Positions 44,094-52,454 of a DNA stretch of 64,000 bases are shown here, one piece after another. Below the pieces are notes generated by a model, which was given only the letters and a program-made list of their open reading frames with translations, did no database searches and had not been told where the DNA came from. The stretch comes from Gammaproteobacteria bacterium. Lineage in GTDB: Bacteria > Pseudomonadota > Gammaproteobacteria > Steroidobacterales > GCA-2729495. The stretch lies in the NCBI GenBank assembly GCA_030426355.1, contig JAUHYQ010000006.1, positions 1 through 64,000 on the forward strand, written 5' to 3'. Numbering within the stretch: position 1 is the first letter of the stretch; every line of letters starts with the position of its first letter. The position numbers and the translations under genes are program-made.

Positions 44094-45306
44094 TCGGGTC
44101 GAGCCGCGCCGCGCGCAATGCCGGCCATCCGGCAAATATCAGGTTCAGCACCAGCGCGATCGCCATAGCAGTTAAAGCGTTACCTCGGTCAAAAACAAAG
44201 GCAAGTTCCGCCTGACCGGCAATGAACCGGCTGACAAACCACCCGGCTGCGACGCCCACGACCACACCGAATGTGGCCAGCACGCTCGCCTCGAATGCAA
44301 ACTGAAAAAAGACATCTTCGGCCGTGGCGCCCAGCGCTCTCCGCGTGCCGATCTCGCGGGTGCGATCACGCACCGCAATCCACGCAATCGCCAGTATTCC
44401 CAGGCCCGATACCAGAATCGCACTCAGGCCAATCCAACTGACCAGAAACTGCAGTCGCTCGGCGGCGGCTATTTGCGTCTTAATCAGTTCGCGCTGACTC
44501 TGCACCTGAAAATCATCCGGACGAGCTGCCGAACTGCGGTGCCGTTTACTCATGAGCTGAGTGAGTAATTTTTCCGTTTGCGCCATCTGCTCGAGCTGCG
44601 GCACTTCGAACAGGATCGCGTTGTAATGTTCGACATTCAGCAACCGGCGCATCGCGGCCGTCAGCGGTACGTAGACCTGCGCATCTTCGTCCGTTGCATC
44701 CAGTCCCGGCCCTCGTTCCTGCAATACCCCGATCACCTCAAAAGGCACCCGGTTGATAAACAGCCGCTGGCCCAGCGGATTAATATCTTCAAACAGGTCG
44801 GCAGCCGTCTTGTGGCCCAACAACGCTACCCGCGCGGAGCGCCGCACTTCATCGGCACCAAACCAGCGGCCCCGCTGCAACTGCCAGGCTTTCATCGGAA
44901 AATAATCGGGTTCGACACCCACTACGGTGGCAACGTTGGATGCGTAACCTGCCTTCAGGCGCAGCGGCGCTGCGGCGACCGCCGACGATCGCACCGGACC
45001 CAGCACTTCCTCGCGAATAGCACGGTAGTCGGCTTCCACCAGCGTCGTCACCACCGCACCGGTGCGCTCCCGATCAGCAACAGCCCGGCTTTGCCGTGCC
45101 GATACGACAACGATGTTGGTTCCCAACCGACGGATTTGATCGAGTACCTGCTGGCGACCGCCGGATGCATAGTTCACCACCGAAATCGCACCGGCCACGC
45201 CCAGCGCCGCACAGCCCACGATAAGTGCCGACCTCAGCCGGTACCGCAGCATTTGTCGCCATGCAACGCGGATCAGCTGCCAGCGTCGCTTTGCGATGTC
45301 AGCCAC
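44071..45306 (-). CDS. MacB-type ABC transporter permease (second)
   Basis: From GTG 45306 a 411-residue FtsX-like permease: one N-terminal helix (SALIVGCAALGVAGAISVVNYASG, in part SALIVGCAALGVAGAISV), a MacB periplasmic domain (about 45-285), then three helices at the C-terminus with REIGTRRALGATAEDVFFQF, the loop contacting the ATPase. It ends AARLDPIIALRHE, the usual family ending. The start overlaps the stop of the first permease by eight bases. With that protein it probably forms a heterodimeric mechanotransmission complex. Confidence 0.88.
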   Translation of the reverse strand: MADIAKRRWQLIRVAWRQMLRYRLRSALIVGCAALGVAGAISVVNYASGGRQQVLDQIRRLGTNIVVVSARQSRAVADRERTGAVVTTLVEADYRAIREEVLGPVRSSAVAAAPLRLKAGYASNVATVVGVEPDYFPMKAWQLQRGRWFGADEVRRSARVALLGHKTAADLFEDINPLGQRLFINRVPFEVIGVLQERGPGLDATDEDAQVYVPLTAAMRRLLNVEHYNAILFEVPQLEQMAQTEKLLTQLMSKRHRSSAARPDDFQVQSQRELIKTQIAAAERLQFLVSWIGLSAILVSGLGILAIAWIAVRDRTREIGTRRALGATAEDVFFQFAFEASVLATFGVVVGVAAGWFVSRFIAGQAELAFVFDRGNALTAMAIALVLNLIFAGWPALRAARLDPIIALRHE

Positions 45307-46522
45307 GCAAAGCTTCGATGGGATCAGTGTTGGCGGCTTTCCAGGCGGGTTGCAGGCCAAACAGCAAGCCGACACCGACTGACAACGCCACGGCCCAGAC
45401 GATACTGCTCCAGTGCAGCGCAGGTGGCATGTTCTGCTGCACAGTCGCCAGCACGCCGCCTCCTAACCCCAGCAACACGCCCACCAGGCCGCCCAGAAAG
45501 GCGACGGCGGCGGCCTCAACCAGGAACTGCAACATGATGTCATTACGGGTCGCGCCGACGGCCCGGCGAACACCGATTTCGCGCCGCCGCTCCGACACAG
45601 CAATCAGCATCAGGCTCATTATCACGGTACCGCCAATAACCGTGGCAATGATTGAAACGCCGGTCAGTACCCGGGTGAGCGTGGAATCAACATCCGCCAC
45701 CTGTTCGGCGGCCGCCAGCGGGCTGCCCAGTGAAAAATCATCTTCGCCGGGCGGCACGATACCGTGCCGCTCTCGCAACACAGCAGTGATGGCATCGGCA
45801 ACCGGTTCTGGGTTGAGCGGATCCGCAAGCTGCACGGTAATGGTTGTCAGGTAATCGCGATTAAACAACCGCTTTGACGCAGTCGATACTGGAATAAAGA
45901 CAATTGAGTCAAGGCTGCTGCCACCCGGCCCGGCACCGCGCGTCACCAGAACGCCCTTGACCTGAAATGGCACATTACCAATGCGAATTTGCTTGCCCAG
46001 GGGATCTTCGCCCGGGAACAAGGCATCCCGAACATCAGGGCCGATCACTGCGACGCGCGCAACGGTCGCAACATCCTCGTCCGTCAGTACACTGCCAAAA
46101 TCGATGAAGTAGCTGTGCATTTCGAGCCAGTTGGCAGAGATACCGTACAGCGCAACAGCGGTGGATTTGTCGCGGTACTTGGCATCAAGGTCGAACGCGT
46201 TCTGCACTTCGGCAACGGCCACAATGCCATCAACTTGCTCAGTCAGTGCCTTCGAATCAGCAAACTTAAGGGTTGGTGGCACCGTCGTTAATGACGGCAT
46301 ACCGCGCGTTGCCGAGGCACCTGGCTCAATATTGATGACATCGTACGTGCCGACCATGTTCTTGAACTGCCGCATGGTTTCCTGACGGGTGGACTCACCG
46401 ACCGTCGACATTGCGATCAATGCCGCAATACCGACCGTAACGCCAAGCATCATGAAAACGGTGCGAAGCGGATTGCGCAGCATTGAACGATTTGCCAGTG
46501 AAAGTGCCGCTAAGCGCTTCAT
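45299..46522 (-). CDS. MacB-type ABC transporter permease (first)
   Basis: A 407-residue FtsX-fold permease paralogous to the next gene. N-terminal helix LRTVFMMLGVTVGIAALIAM, a periplasmic MacB domain, then helices with REIGVRRAVGATRNDIMLQF and a final WKAANTDPIEALRG. It overlaps the ATPase gene by four bases. MacB-type transporters push periplasmic substrates outward through an adaptor and outer-membrane channel rather than across the inner membrane. Confidence 0.9.
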   Translation of the reverse strand: MKRLAALSLANRSMLRNPLRTVFMMLGVTVGIAALIAMSTVGESTRQETMRQFKNMVGTYDVINIEPGASATRGMPSLTTVPPTLKFADSKALTEQVDGIVAVAEVQNAFDLDAKYRDKSTAVALYGISANWLEMHSYFIDFGSVLTDEDVATVARVAVIGPDVRDALFPGEDPLGKQIRIGNVPFQVKGVLVTRGAGPGGSSLDSIVFIPVSTASKRLFNRDYLTTITVQLADPLNPEPVADAITAVLRERHGIVPPGEDDFSLGSPLAAAEQVADVDSTLTRVLTGVSIIATVIGGTVIMSLMLIAVSERRREIGVRRAVGATRNDIMLQFLVEAAAVAFLGGLVGVLLGLGGGVLATVQQNMPPALHWSSIVWAVALSVGVGLLFGLQPAWKAANTDPIEALRG

Positions 46523-47217
46523 GACTTGCCCGTCCCGGACGACACAGCGCGAACAATATCCGATGCAATCACGCCGTCCTGAATCAGCAGTTCTCTGTCC
46601 GCATGGGCTGCGGTCGCCTCGTCATGCGTGACCACAACTATTGTGCGACCGTCACGGTGTAATTCCTTGAGCAAAGCCATGACAGACTCACCCGCCGCTG
46701 AATCGAGATTGCCGGTAGGTTCATCCGCCAGCAACAGCGGCGGATCGTTCATCAGGGCACGCGCAATGGCAACCCGTTGCTGCTCGCCTCCGGACAATTC
46801 GCTGACGAAATGCTCGGCGCGTTCACCGAGCCCAACCCGCTGTAACAGGGCCAAAGCCTTGCTGCGGTCTAACTCGTGCTCGCCATACAGGGCTGGCACT
46901 TCGACATTCTCCAGCGCCGTGGTGCGCGGCAGAAGATTGAACGACTGGAAAACAAAACCTATCCGCCGACTGCGCAACAACGAACGCTGCCGGTCGTTGT
47001 AACCCGACACATCTTCACCGGCCAGCAAATAGCGCCCCGAAGTTGGTGTGTCCAGACAACCCAGAATGTTCATTAATGACGACTTGCCCGAGCCGGACTT
47101 CCCACGAATCGTGACAAACTCACCGTCCGCGATATCGAATGACACATCGATCAACGCGGGCACCGGCGTTCCGTCACCGCGGAAATAGGTTTTCTTAAGC
47201 TGGCTGATTTCAATCAT
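46519..47217 (-). CDS. MacB/LolD-type ABC ATPase
   Basis: A 232-residue ATP-binding subunit. Walker A GKSGSGKSS, Q-loop FVFQSFNLLPRTTALENV, signature LSGGEQQRVAIARA, Walker B LLLADEPTGNLD and switch His in VVVTHDE. This pattern is that of LolD/MacB ATPases, which drive FtsX-like permeases. The gene overlaps the adaptor gene before it and the permease after it by four bases each. Confidence 0.94.
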   Translation of the reverse strand: MIEISQLKKTYFRGDGTPVPALIDVSFDIADGEFVTIRGKSGSGKSSLMNILGCLDTPTSGRYLLAGEDVSGYNDRQRSLLRSRRIGFVFQSFNLLPRTTALENVEVPALYGEHELDRSKALALLQRVGLGERAEHFVSELSGGEQQRVAIARALMNDPPLLLADEPTGNLDSAAGESVMALLKELHRDGRTIVVVTHDEATAAHADRELLIQDGVIASDIVRAVSSGTGKS

Positions 47218-48293
47218 GGGTTGCTTAACCGTGTTGATGCGGATGGACGATCACTCACAATGGCGACCTGCTCACCTGCACTCAGGCCTTGCCGGACTTC
47301 GGTGTAGCCGCCTTCGCGCGTGCCTGCAACGACCGGACGCCGCACCAGTTCGCCATTCTTCTCGATATAAACAAACTGCTCGAAACCGTCGCGTTGCAAC
47401 GCACGACTGGGCACCACCAGTGCCTGTCGCTCTGCGGTGCGGATGGCAACATTGGCTGTCATGTCAGGCTTGAGCACATCAACGGACGACGTGATATCAA
47501 TCATTACTTCAAAATTGACGACACCTGAAATGATCGTGCCTTTGGGGGCGATCTGTTTAACGACCCCGGTAAACTCGATTGCCGGGTGGGCTTCTACCGT
47601 GAAGGTCACGGCATTGCCGACTTCCACCGTCCCAATATCGGTTTCATCCACCATCGCAACGAGCTCAAGTGCGTCTTCGGCGATAATCGTCGCAAAGGTA
47701 GGGGTATTAAAAGCGGCGGCTACTGTTTCACCCTTTTGCGTGGACACAGACGCGACCGTTCCCGAGATGGGCGCGCGAATAACCGCATACTGGAGATCAC
47801 TGCGCACCACAGCAGCGTCCTTTCGAGCCTTTTCCAGGCGCGCCTGTGCTTCGGCCAGATCGAGGGACCTGTCTTCCACATCGTTCGCCGGCGCGAGTTT
47901 TTTGCTGTCGAGTTGCCGCGCCCGCTCCAGCTGAATTTCAGCCCGACGAACTTCCTGTTCCAGAACGCTGACCTGGGCATTGGCCTGTGCCAAGCGCGCT
48001 TCGAGGCTGCGCGAATCGATCCGGGCGATGATTTCGCCCTGCTCGATGCGCGAACCAACGATGACGTTGAGTTCTTCGACTATGCCCGACAACTGGGAGC
48101 CGACCCGGACTTCGGCACCGACGCGCAGTCGGATAATGCCCGTGGCCAGCACAGTGGCGGCTACTGAGCTCGACTCAACAGTGGCATACGTGACTGTGGA
48201 CGCATCGTCGGTGGCGGGCGGTGAAACTGCCCACCAAAAACCGCCGGCCGCAACAATAACGGCCAGCGCGATCACCGGAACAACTGGCCTCAT
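47214..48293 (-). CDS. MacA-like periplasmic adaptor
   Basis: A 359-residue HlyD-family adaptor with an N-terminal anchor (VIALAVIVAAGGFWWAVS), a lipoyl half-motif pair flanking a long coiled hairpin (LAQANAQVSVLEQEVRRAEI, continuing to about residue 150), and a beta-barrel. It matches MacA, which couples MacB-type permeases to TolC. It overlaps neighbours by four bases on both sides within the efflux operon. Confidence 0.92.
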   Translation of the reverse strand: MRPVVPVIALAVIVAAGGFWWAVSPPATDDASTVTYATVESSSVAATVLATGIIRLRVGAEVRVGSQLSGIVEELNVIVGSRIEQGEIIARIDSRSLEARLAQANAQVSVLEQEVRRAEIQLERARQLDSKKLAPANDVEDRSLDLAEAQARLEKARKDAAVVRSDLQYAVIRAPISGTVASVSTQKGETVAAAFNTPTFATIIAEDALELVAMVDETDIGTVEVGNAVTFTVEAHPAIEFTGVVKQIAPKGTIISGVVNFEVMIDITSSVDVLKPDMTANVAIRTAERQALVVPSRALQRDGFEQFVYIEKNGELVRRPVVAGTREGGYTEVRQGLSAGEQVAIVSDRPSASTRLSNP

Positions 48294-48754
48294 TCAGATC
48301 TCTCGTACACAAACACGATTGGCGGATTATCGGCACGCGCTGTCGACACCGTCATTTCCTGCCCGTCTGCGGAAAGCCAGCGGGTTTCAGTGCGCTCGGT
48401 CTTGGTGCCCAGAATAGCGCCTTCGGCAGTCCAGACAGTAACGAGTTTGTTGCCGTCCCACGAACTAACAGTTTCGCTTTCCGCGCCCATGGCCGCCTTG
48501 TTTTGCATCGCTTTGCCGCCGAGATCGTAAGTAACCTGTCGGGTGGTTGTCATTCCGGCAAAAACATCCGTCATATCGAGCACAAGCGTTTCATCATCCT
48601 GTGCGGCAATGAGGGTTTCTTTAACCGCCTTCATCATGCCAAGGTTCTCGCCTTTATCCGTATTCAGAATCCACGTTCCGCTGAAGTCGGCAGGCGCTTC
48701 GGCAAAAACCAGCTGAGCGGTTAAAAGCGCAATCACGATTAGAAATTTTTTCAT
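48290..48754 (-). CDS. Exported small protein of unknown function in the efflux operon
   Basis: A 154-residue protein with a signal peptide (FLIVIALLTAQLVFAEA). The mature part begins PADFSGTWILNTDKGENLGM, typical of small lipocalin-like or beta-barrel periplasmic domains, and continues with alternating strands (WDGNKLVTVWTAEGAILGT, ERTETRWLSADGQEMTV). It lies between tetR and the adaptor gene and overlaps the latter by four bases. It might bind the exported compound; this is inferred from position only. Confidence 0.75.
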   Translation of the reverse strand: MKKFLIVIALLTAQLVFAEAPADFSGTWILNTDKGENLGMMKAVKETLIAAQDDETLVLDMTDVFAGMTTTRQVTYDLGGKAMQNKAAMGAESETVSSWDGNKLVTVWTAEGAILGTKTERTETRWLSADGQEMTVSTARADNPPIVFVYERSE

Positions 48755-48796
48755 GGGGGTCACCGTTTATAAGTTTTATATATGGAAAATCGCTGA

Positions 48797-49405
48797 CTAA
48801 TATTTGAACATCAACGCATGCATGGACTCGCGGTAAAGTTTTTTAAAATCGGGCTGATCATGATAAAGGCGCAACAGCGGAATACCGGTTTTTGCGAGCA
48901 CAAGATAAGAAAGCTCGGCACTGCCATTGCGCAACATCCCTGCATCACCGACACGTTTCAGAACCCGCAACATGACTTTACCTAACTGCCGGTGAGGTTT
49001 GTCTATAAGCGGATATACGGAAGCGTCCACCTGGCCGGTCAGTAACAGCGCGTGACGATGCTTGTCCCACAGTTTGAGATAAAGATCGACCAGTCGGTCG
49101 GCCAGCAGCCGGGGATTGTCCTCTGCAGGCTCTTCCAACTGAGCGGTTGCGGACTCGAATACCGGCAGCAACAAAGCGGCTGCCAGTTCCGCCTTGTTGG
49201 CAAAAAAACCATAAAACGTTGCCCTCGATATCCCTGCTGCTTCAATCAGGTCTTCGACACTCACATTGGCATGGCCACGCGCGACAAACAGTTCGGCCGC
49301 GACTTTTAGCAATCGTGCGCGCACCTTGGCGCGGCGCGACACCACTTTAGCGCTGCGTATGGTGCTGCCGGTGCGTGGCTGGATGACGGGATCGTTCATG
49401 CCCAT
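48797..49405 (-). CDS. TetR-family transcriptional regulator
   Basis: A 202-residue repressor. The DNA-binding part (RARLLKVAAELFVARGH ... ISRATFYGFFANKAELAAAL) covers about residues 29-75. The ligand-binding helices are of the family's usual length but not diagnostic. It is the first gene of the MacAB-like operon (43 bases before the next start) and lies directly after two matching palindromes, so it probably represses itself and the pump and is relieved by the exported substrate. Confidence 0.92.
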   Translation of the reverse strand: MGMNDPVIQPRTGSTIRSAKVVSRRAKVRARLLKVAAELFVARGHANVSVEDLIEAAGISRATFYGFFANKAELAAALLLPVFESATAQLEEPAEDNPRLLADRLVDLYLKLWDKHRHALLLTGQVDASVYPLIDKPHRQLGKVMLRVLKRVGDAGMLRNGSAELSYLVLAKTGIPLLRLYHDQPDFKKLYRESMHALMFKY

Positions 49406-49408
49406 AGC

Positions 49409-49442
49409 ATACAGCCATGTATTTTTTCATACAATGATGTAT
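49409..49442. promoter_or_regulatory. Paired TetR operator palindromes
   Basis: ATACA-GCCA-TGTAT at 49409-49422 and ATACA-ATGA-TGTAT at 49429-49442, perfect 5-bp arms with 4-base centres, exactly 20 bases apart, both preceded by C on the plus strand. They lie 4-37 bases upstream of the tetR start codon, overlapping where its promoter must be. Two turns of the helix apart, they suit two dimers binding side by side. Confidence 0.8.
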
Positions 49443-49444
49443 TT

Positions 49445-51391
49445 TTATGTGCTTAAGTCGATCAGCAACTTGTTGAGCCGCTGCACAAACAAGCCCGGAT
49501 CCCTGGGCTGCTGCCCCTCGGCCAGCGCGGCCTGATCAAACAGCACATTAGCCAGGTCCGCAAAGCGCGCTTCGTCCTGCTCGGCGGCGAGTTTTTCAAC
49601 CAGCGCATGCGTCGGGTTTATCTCGAGAATCGGTTTGGATTCCGGCAGTTTCTGGCCGCTGGCCTCAAGCACCTTGCGCATCTGCTTGCCCATGTCGAAT
49701 TCGTCCACCACCAGGCAGGCCGGCGATTCGGTCAGCCGATTGGTTGCGCGCACAACTTTGACGGCATCGCCCAACACACCCGCAATGCGTTCGATAAGCG
49801 CTTTGTTCGCCTCGTTCAGTTCATCGGTGCTGGTTTCATCGGCTGCGCCGATTTCACTGAGGTCCAATTGTCCACGACCCACGTCGACAAAGGCCTTGCC
49901 ATCGAACTCCTGCAGATGCGCAGTCACCCACTCATCAATGGCGTCCGACAATAAAAGCACTTCTATACCTTTCTTGCGAAATACCTCAAGGTGCGGGCTG
50001 GCCTTGGCAGCATTGTGGTTGTCGGCCGTGATGTAGTAGATCTTGTCCTGCCCTTCCTGCATGCGACCGATGTAATCGGCCAACGATACGTTCTGGGTCG
50101 CCTCGCCCGTATGTGTGGAAGCAAAACGCAGCAAGCCGGCGATCTTGTCCTTATTCACCGAGTCTTCGGCGGGCCCCTCTTTCATGACCGTGCCAAACTC
50201 GTTCCAGAATGCCTGATATTTTTCTGGATCCTCGTCATTGGCTAATTTGCTGATCATGTCGAGCACGCGCTTGGTCAAGGCCGAACGGATGGCCTCGACG
50301 TGGGCATCCTGCTGCAAAAGTTCGCGCGAAACGTTCAGGGAGAGATCATTGGAATCCACGACCCCACGAACAAAGCGCAGGAACAGTGGCAAAAACTGAT
50401 CGGCCTCATCCATGATGAATACGCGCTGAACGTAGAGCTTTAGCCCCTTGGGTGCTTCGCGGTTATACAGGTCAAAAGGGGCTTTGGCGGGCAGGTACAG
50501 CAAGCTGGTGTACTCGCGCTTGCCCTCCACCTTGTTGTGGCTCCAGGACAGCGGATCCTGAAAATCATGCGAAATATGCTTGTAGAACTCGATGTATTCG
50601 TCGTCCTTGATGTCGGTGCGCGGTCGTGTCCACAAAGCACGCGCCGCATTCACTGTTTCATAGCCGGGCTCTGGCAACTCGGCGGGCTCCTCGCCGTCTT
50701 CGGCAGCCGGTGGCGCAAACTGCTGCTCAAGCATCCTGACGGGGAAGCCGATGTGATCGGAATAGCGGCGGATTAAATTTCGCAGCCGGTAAGGATCTGC
50801 AAACTCTTGGTCGTCCGCACGCAGATGCAGGATCACCGTGGTGCCACGGCCGGCTTTCTCGGCGGGTTCAATTGTAAACTCGCCTTCGCCGGTAGACTCC
50901 CAGTGCACGCCGTCGGCTGTTGACAGCCCTGCCCGCCGCGTTAACAGTTCTACTCGATCAGCAACAATAAAAGACGAATAGAAGCCCACGCCAAATTGCC
51001 CGATCAGCGATGAATCCTTGCGCTGGTCGCCGCTCAGCCGGGAGAGAAACTCACTGGTGCCGGATTTGGCGATGGTGCCGAGATGCTCAATCACCTCTTG
51101 ACGCGACATGCCAATGCCGTTGTCCGAAATTGTGATGGTGCCTGCTTCGGCATCGAAATCAATCTGAATGGCCAGTTCCGATTCATCTTCATACAGAGAT
51201 GGATCTGAAACAGCTTCGAAGCGCAGCTTGTCGCACGCGTCCGATGCATTGGATATGAGCTCGCGCAGAAATATTTCCTTGTTGCTGTACAAGGAATGAA
51301 TCATCAGGTGCAGCAGCTGCTTTACTTCGGTTTGAAACCCCAGTGTCTCGGCGCCACTGGGCCGGGTTGCTTCGGTTGATTCTCCGGTCAT
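49445..51391 (-). CDS. htpG: Molecular chaperone HtpG (Hsp90)
   Basis: A 648-residue ATP-dependent chaperone. The N-terminal GHKL ATPase has [35 protein letters not shown] (quoted here as [12 protein letters not shown]) and [15 protein letters not shown]. The middle domain has [12 protein letters not shown] with the catalytic arginine, and the C-terminal dimerisation domain ends near 648. ATG 51391 follows GTGGGAAGA. A sigma-32 promoter and a leader hairpin lie upstream. Confidence 0.97.
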   Translation of the reverse strand: MTGESTEATRPSGAETLGFQTEVKQLLHLMIHSLYSNKEIFLRELISNASDACDKLRFEAVSDPSLYEDESELAIQIDFDAEAGTITISDNGIGMSRQEVIEHLGTIAKSGTSEFLSRLSGDQRKDSSLIGQFGVGFYSSFIVADRVELLTRRAGLSTADGVHWESTGEGEFTIEPAEKAGRGTTVILHLRADDQEFADPYRLRNLIRRYSDHIGFPVRMLEQQFAPPAAEDGEEPAELPEPGYETVNAARALWTRPRTDIKDDEYIEFYKHISHDFQDPLSWSHNKVEGKREYTSLLYLPAKAPFDLYNREAPKGLKLYVQRVFIMDEADQFLPLFLRFVRGVVDSNDLSLNVSRELLQQDAHVEAIRSALTKRVLDMISKLANDEDPEKYQAFWNEFGTVMKEGPAEDSVNKDKIAGLLRFASTHTGEATQNVSLADYIGRMQEGQDKIYYITADNHNAAKASPHLEVFRKKGIEVLLLSDAIDEWVTAHLQEFDGKAFVDVGRGQLDLSEIGAADETSTDELNEANKALIERIAGVLGDAVKVVRATNRLTESPACLVVDEFDMGKQMRKVLEASGQKLPESKPILEINPTHALVEKLAAEQDEARFADLANVLFDQAALAEGQQPRDPGLFVQRLNKLLIDLST

Positions 51392-51420
51392 GCGTCTTCC
51401 CACTCGAAATTCATAAAGGC

Positions 51421-51443
51421 GCAAGCCGCGATGCGCGGCTTGC
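51421..51443. promoter_or_regulatory. Perfect hairpin in the htpG leader
   Basis: GCAAGCCGCG (51421-51430), loop ATG, CGCGGCTTGC (51434-51443): a perfect 10-bp stem. In the htpG mRNA it ends 29 bases before the start codon, upstream of the ribosome-binding site rather than over it. It may stabilise the transcript or act with the site as a thermal element. Confidence 0.6.
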
Positions 51444-51496
51444 TGCCCGGAAACCACGCCCACGGGCGGACTCGCCCGCAGGCCTTCAGGTCTGAG

Positions 51497-51524
51497 AAAT
51501 GGGGGCGGTCAGACGAATTTCAAG
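51497..51524 (-). promoter_or_regulatory. htpG: Sigma-32 heat-shock promoter for htpG
   Basis: On the minus strand, -35 CCCTTGAAA (core CTTGAAA at 51524-51518), a 13-base spacer and -10 CCCCATTT (51504-51497). This is very close to the gammaproteobacterial sigma-32 consensus CTTGAAA - CCCCATNT. The leader to the htpG start would be about 100 bases. Confidence 0.88.
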
Positions 51525-51534
51525 GGCTGGGCCG

Positions 51535-51807
51535 TCACGTGCCTGATCGGCGCTGCCCGTCAGACCAGGCCAGATATAGGCCGGGCTTATCGACGGTGCC
51601 GGACGGTGCGATTGGCTCACCAACGCGGCATTTCTGACCCTCGTACTCGTAACCCTGGTTCTCGTAACCCTGGGATTCGAGTACGGATGTCTGGAAGGTC
51701 GAAACATCCAGATGCGCGCGCACGCTTTCAAGTGCGGACGCTATCCACTCCCGGCGGGCGCGGGTATCCGCGTTCTTGATCAAATTATTATTGTATTTAT
51801 TTTTCAT
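51535..51807 (-). CDS. Putative 90-residue protein with duplicated segment
   Basis: ATG 51807 has GGAACC seven bases upstream. The product has an Asn/Lys-rich start (MKNKYNNNLIKNADTRARRE), a helix (WIASALESVRAHLDV), then a short repeat (SQGYENQGYEYEGQK) and YLAWSDGQ. No signal peptide, membrane span or known family. Support for being real is a convincing CRP-type promoter upstream and the htpG promoter beginning right after its stop. Competing short frames exist, so this is a moderate call. Confidence 0.5.
   Translation of the reverse strand: MKNKYNNNLIKNADTRARREWIASALESVRAHLDVSTFQTSVLESQGYENQGYEYEGQKCRVGEPIAPSGTVDKPGLYLAWSDGQRRSGT
51646..51675. repeat. 15-bp tandem duplication in the small ORF
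   Basis: CTCGTAACCCTGGTT (51646-51660) and CTCGTAACCCTGGGA (51661-51675), two mismatches at the end. It encodes the Gln-Gly-Tyr-Glu repeat on the minus strand and keeps the frame. Confidence 0.7.
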
Positions 51808-51850
51808 TTTGGTTCCGGCTATTCTGCCCGAGGCCTGTTTGTGAAGTTCC

Positions 51851-51893
51851 AATTTACTGCGGCAATCGCGGCAACTCTGTGAAGATCATCACA
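51851..51893 (-). promoter_or_regulatory. Class II CRP-type promoter
   Basis: CTGTGAAGATCATCACAG (51877-51894 on the plus strand) is a complete palindrome holding the CRP half-sites TGTGA-N6-TCACA. On the minus strand a -10 candidate TAAATT lies at 51856-51851, putting the site centre about 41.5 bases before the expected start, the exact class II position. A weaker partial site, CGTGA-N6-TACAC, lies at 51930-51945. The small ORF begins about 37 bases after the predicted start. Confidence 0.55.
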
Positions 51894-52061
51894 GCTGATC
51901 CGGGAGTTTTCTAATTCGAGAAAACGTACCGTGATTACGTTACACACGATAAGCTGCAAACGTTTAGCGGTATTGAATGCACCATCGAAAACGCCACCGA
52001 CCGACTCGCGGTGCGATGGCGCTCTTAGTACGAAACCGCGATTTACCGCGGCCGACGCGAC

Positions 52062-52340
52062 TTATTCCTCTTCAGAGTCCCAGTCGCGGCGAACTTTCTC
52101 GGCCCAGCTGCGGTAACCCTTGAAGCTGAATAGTGCCGGATCCGGCAAGCTCCGCTTCTGATCAGGTGCCTGCACCTTGGTGAGCCAGTTCTTGTAGGCA
52201 TCCCAACTGCCGACTTGTGAGGTACCGCCGTTTGCAGATGAAGCATCTGCTACAGCTGTGCCACCACTGTTACGCGATAATTGTTGTTCGTATTTCGTAG
52301 CCAGCCGGCTCGAAAAACCGTTTAGTTTTGCATCGCTCAT
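52062..52340 (-). CDS. 92-residue hypothetical protein
   Basis: From ATG 52340 (AAGGA eight bases upstream). A soluble protein with an N-terminal charged helix (KLNGFSSRLATKYEQQLSRN), a Ser/Gly/Ala linker and a C-terminal Trp-rich part (SWDAYKNWLTK, FKGYRSWAEKVRRDWDSEEE). The two aromatic segments look like repeats of one motif, W-x(2-3)-Y/W-x(2)-W. I do not recognise a family. It stands alone, 115 bases after the ppnN stop on the same strand; an upstream in-frame start is less likely. Confidence 0.65.
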   Translation of the reverse strand: MSDAKLNGFSSRLATKYEQQLSRNSGGTAVADASSANGGTSQVGSWDAYKNWLTKVQAPDQKRSLPDPALFSFKGYRSWAEKVRRDWDSEEE

Positions 52341-52454
52341 TGGCTTGTCCTTGTCCAATAGTCGCGATAAAGATTATCGGTATAGTCATAACGGGACGAG
52401 GAACTGCTTCACAAGCGAGAGCATTTAACCTACTGATTATTAATGATAATTATG

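Noticed and set aside
51646-51675. CRISPR-like or mobile repeat
   Set aside because: Only two adjacent in-frame copies of 15 bp; simple duplication explains it.
52431-52452. AT-rich Fur-box-like sequence (GATTATTAATGATAATTAT)
   Set aside because: It has only partial symmetry and lies about 90 bases before a small unknown gene; too weak to call without other iron-regulated sites.
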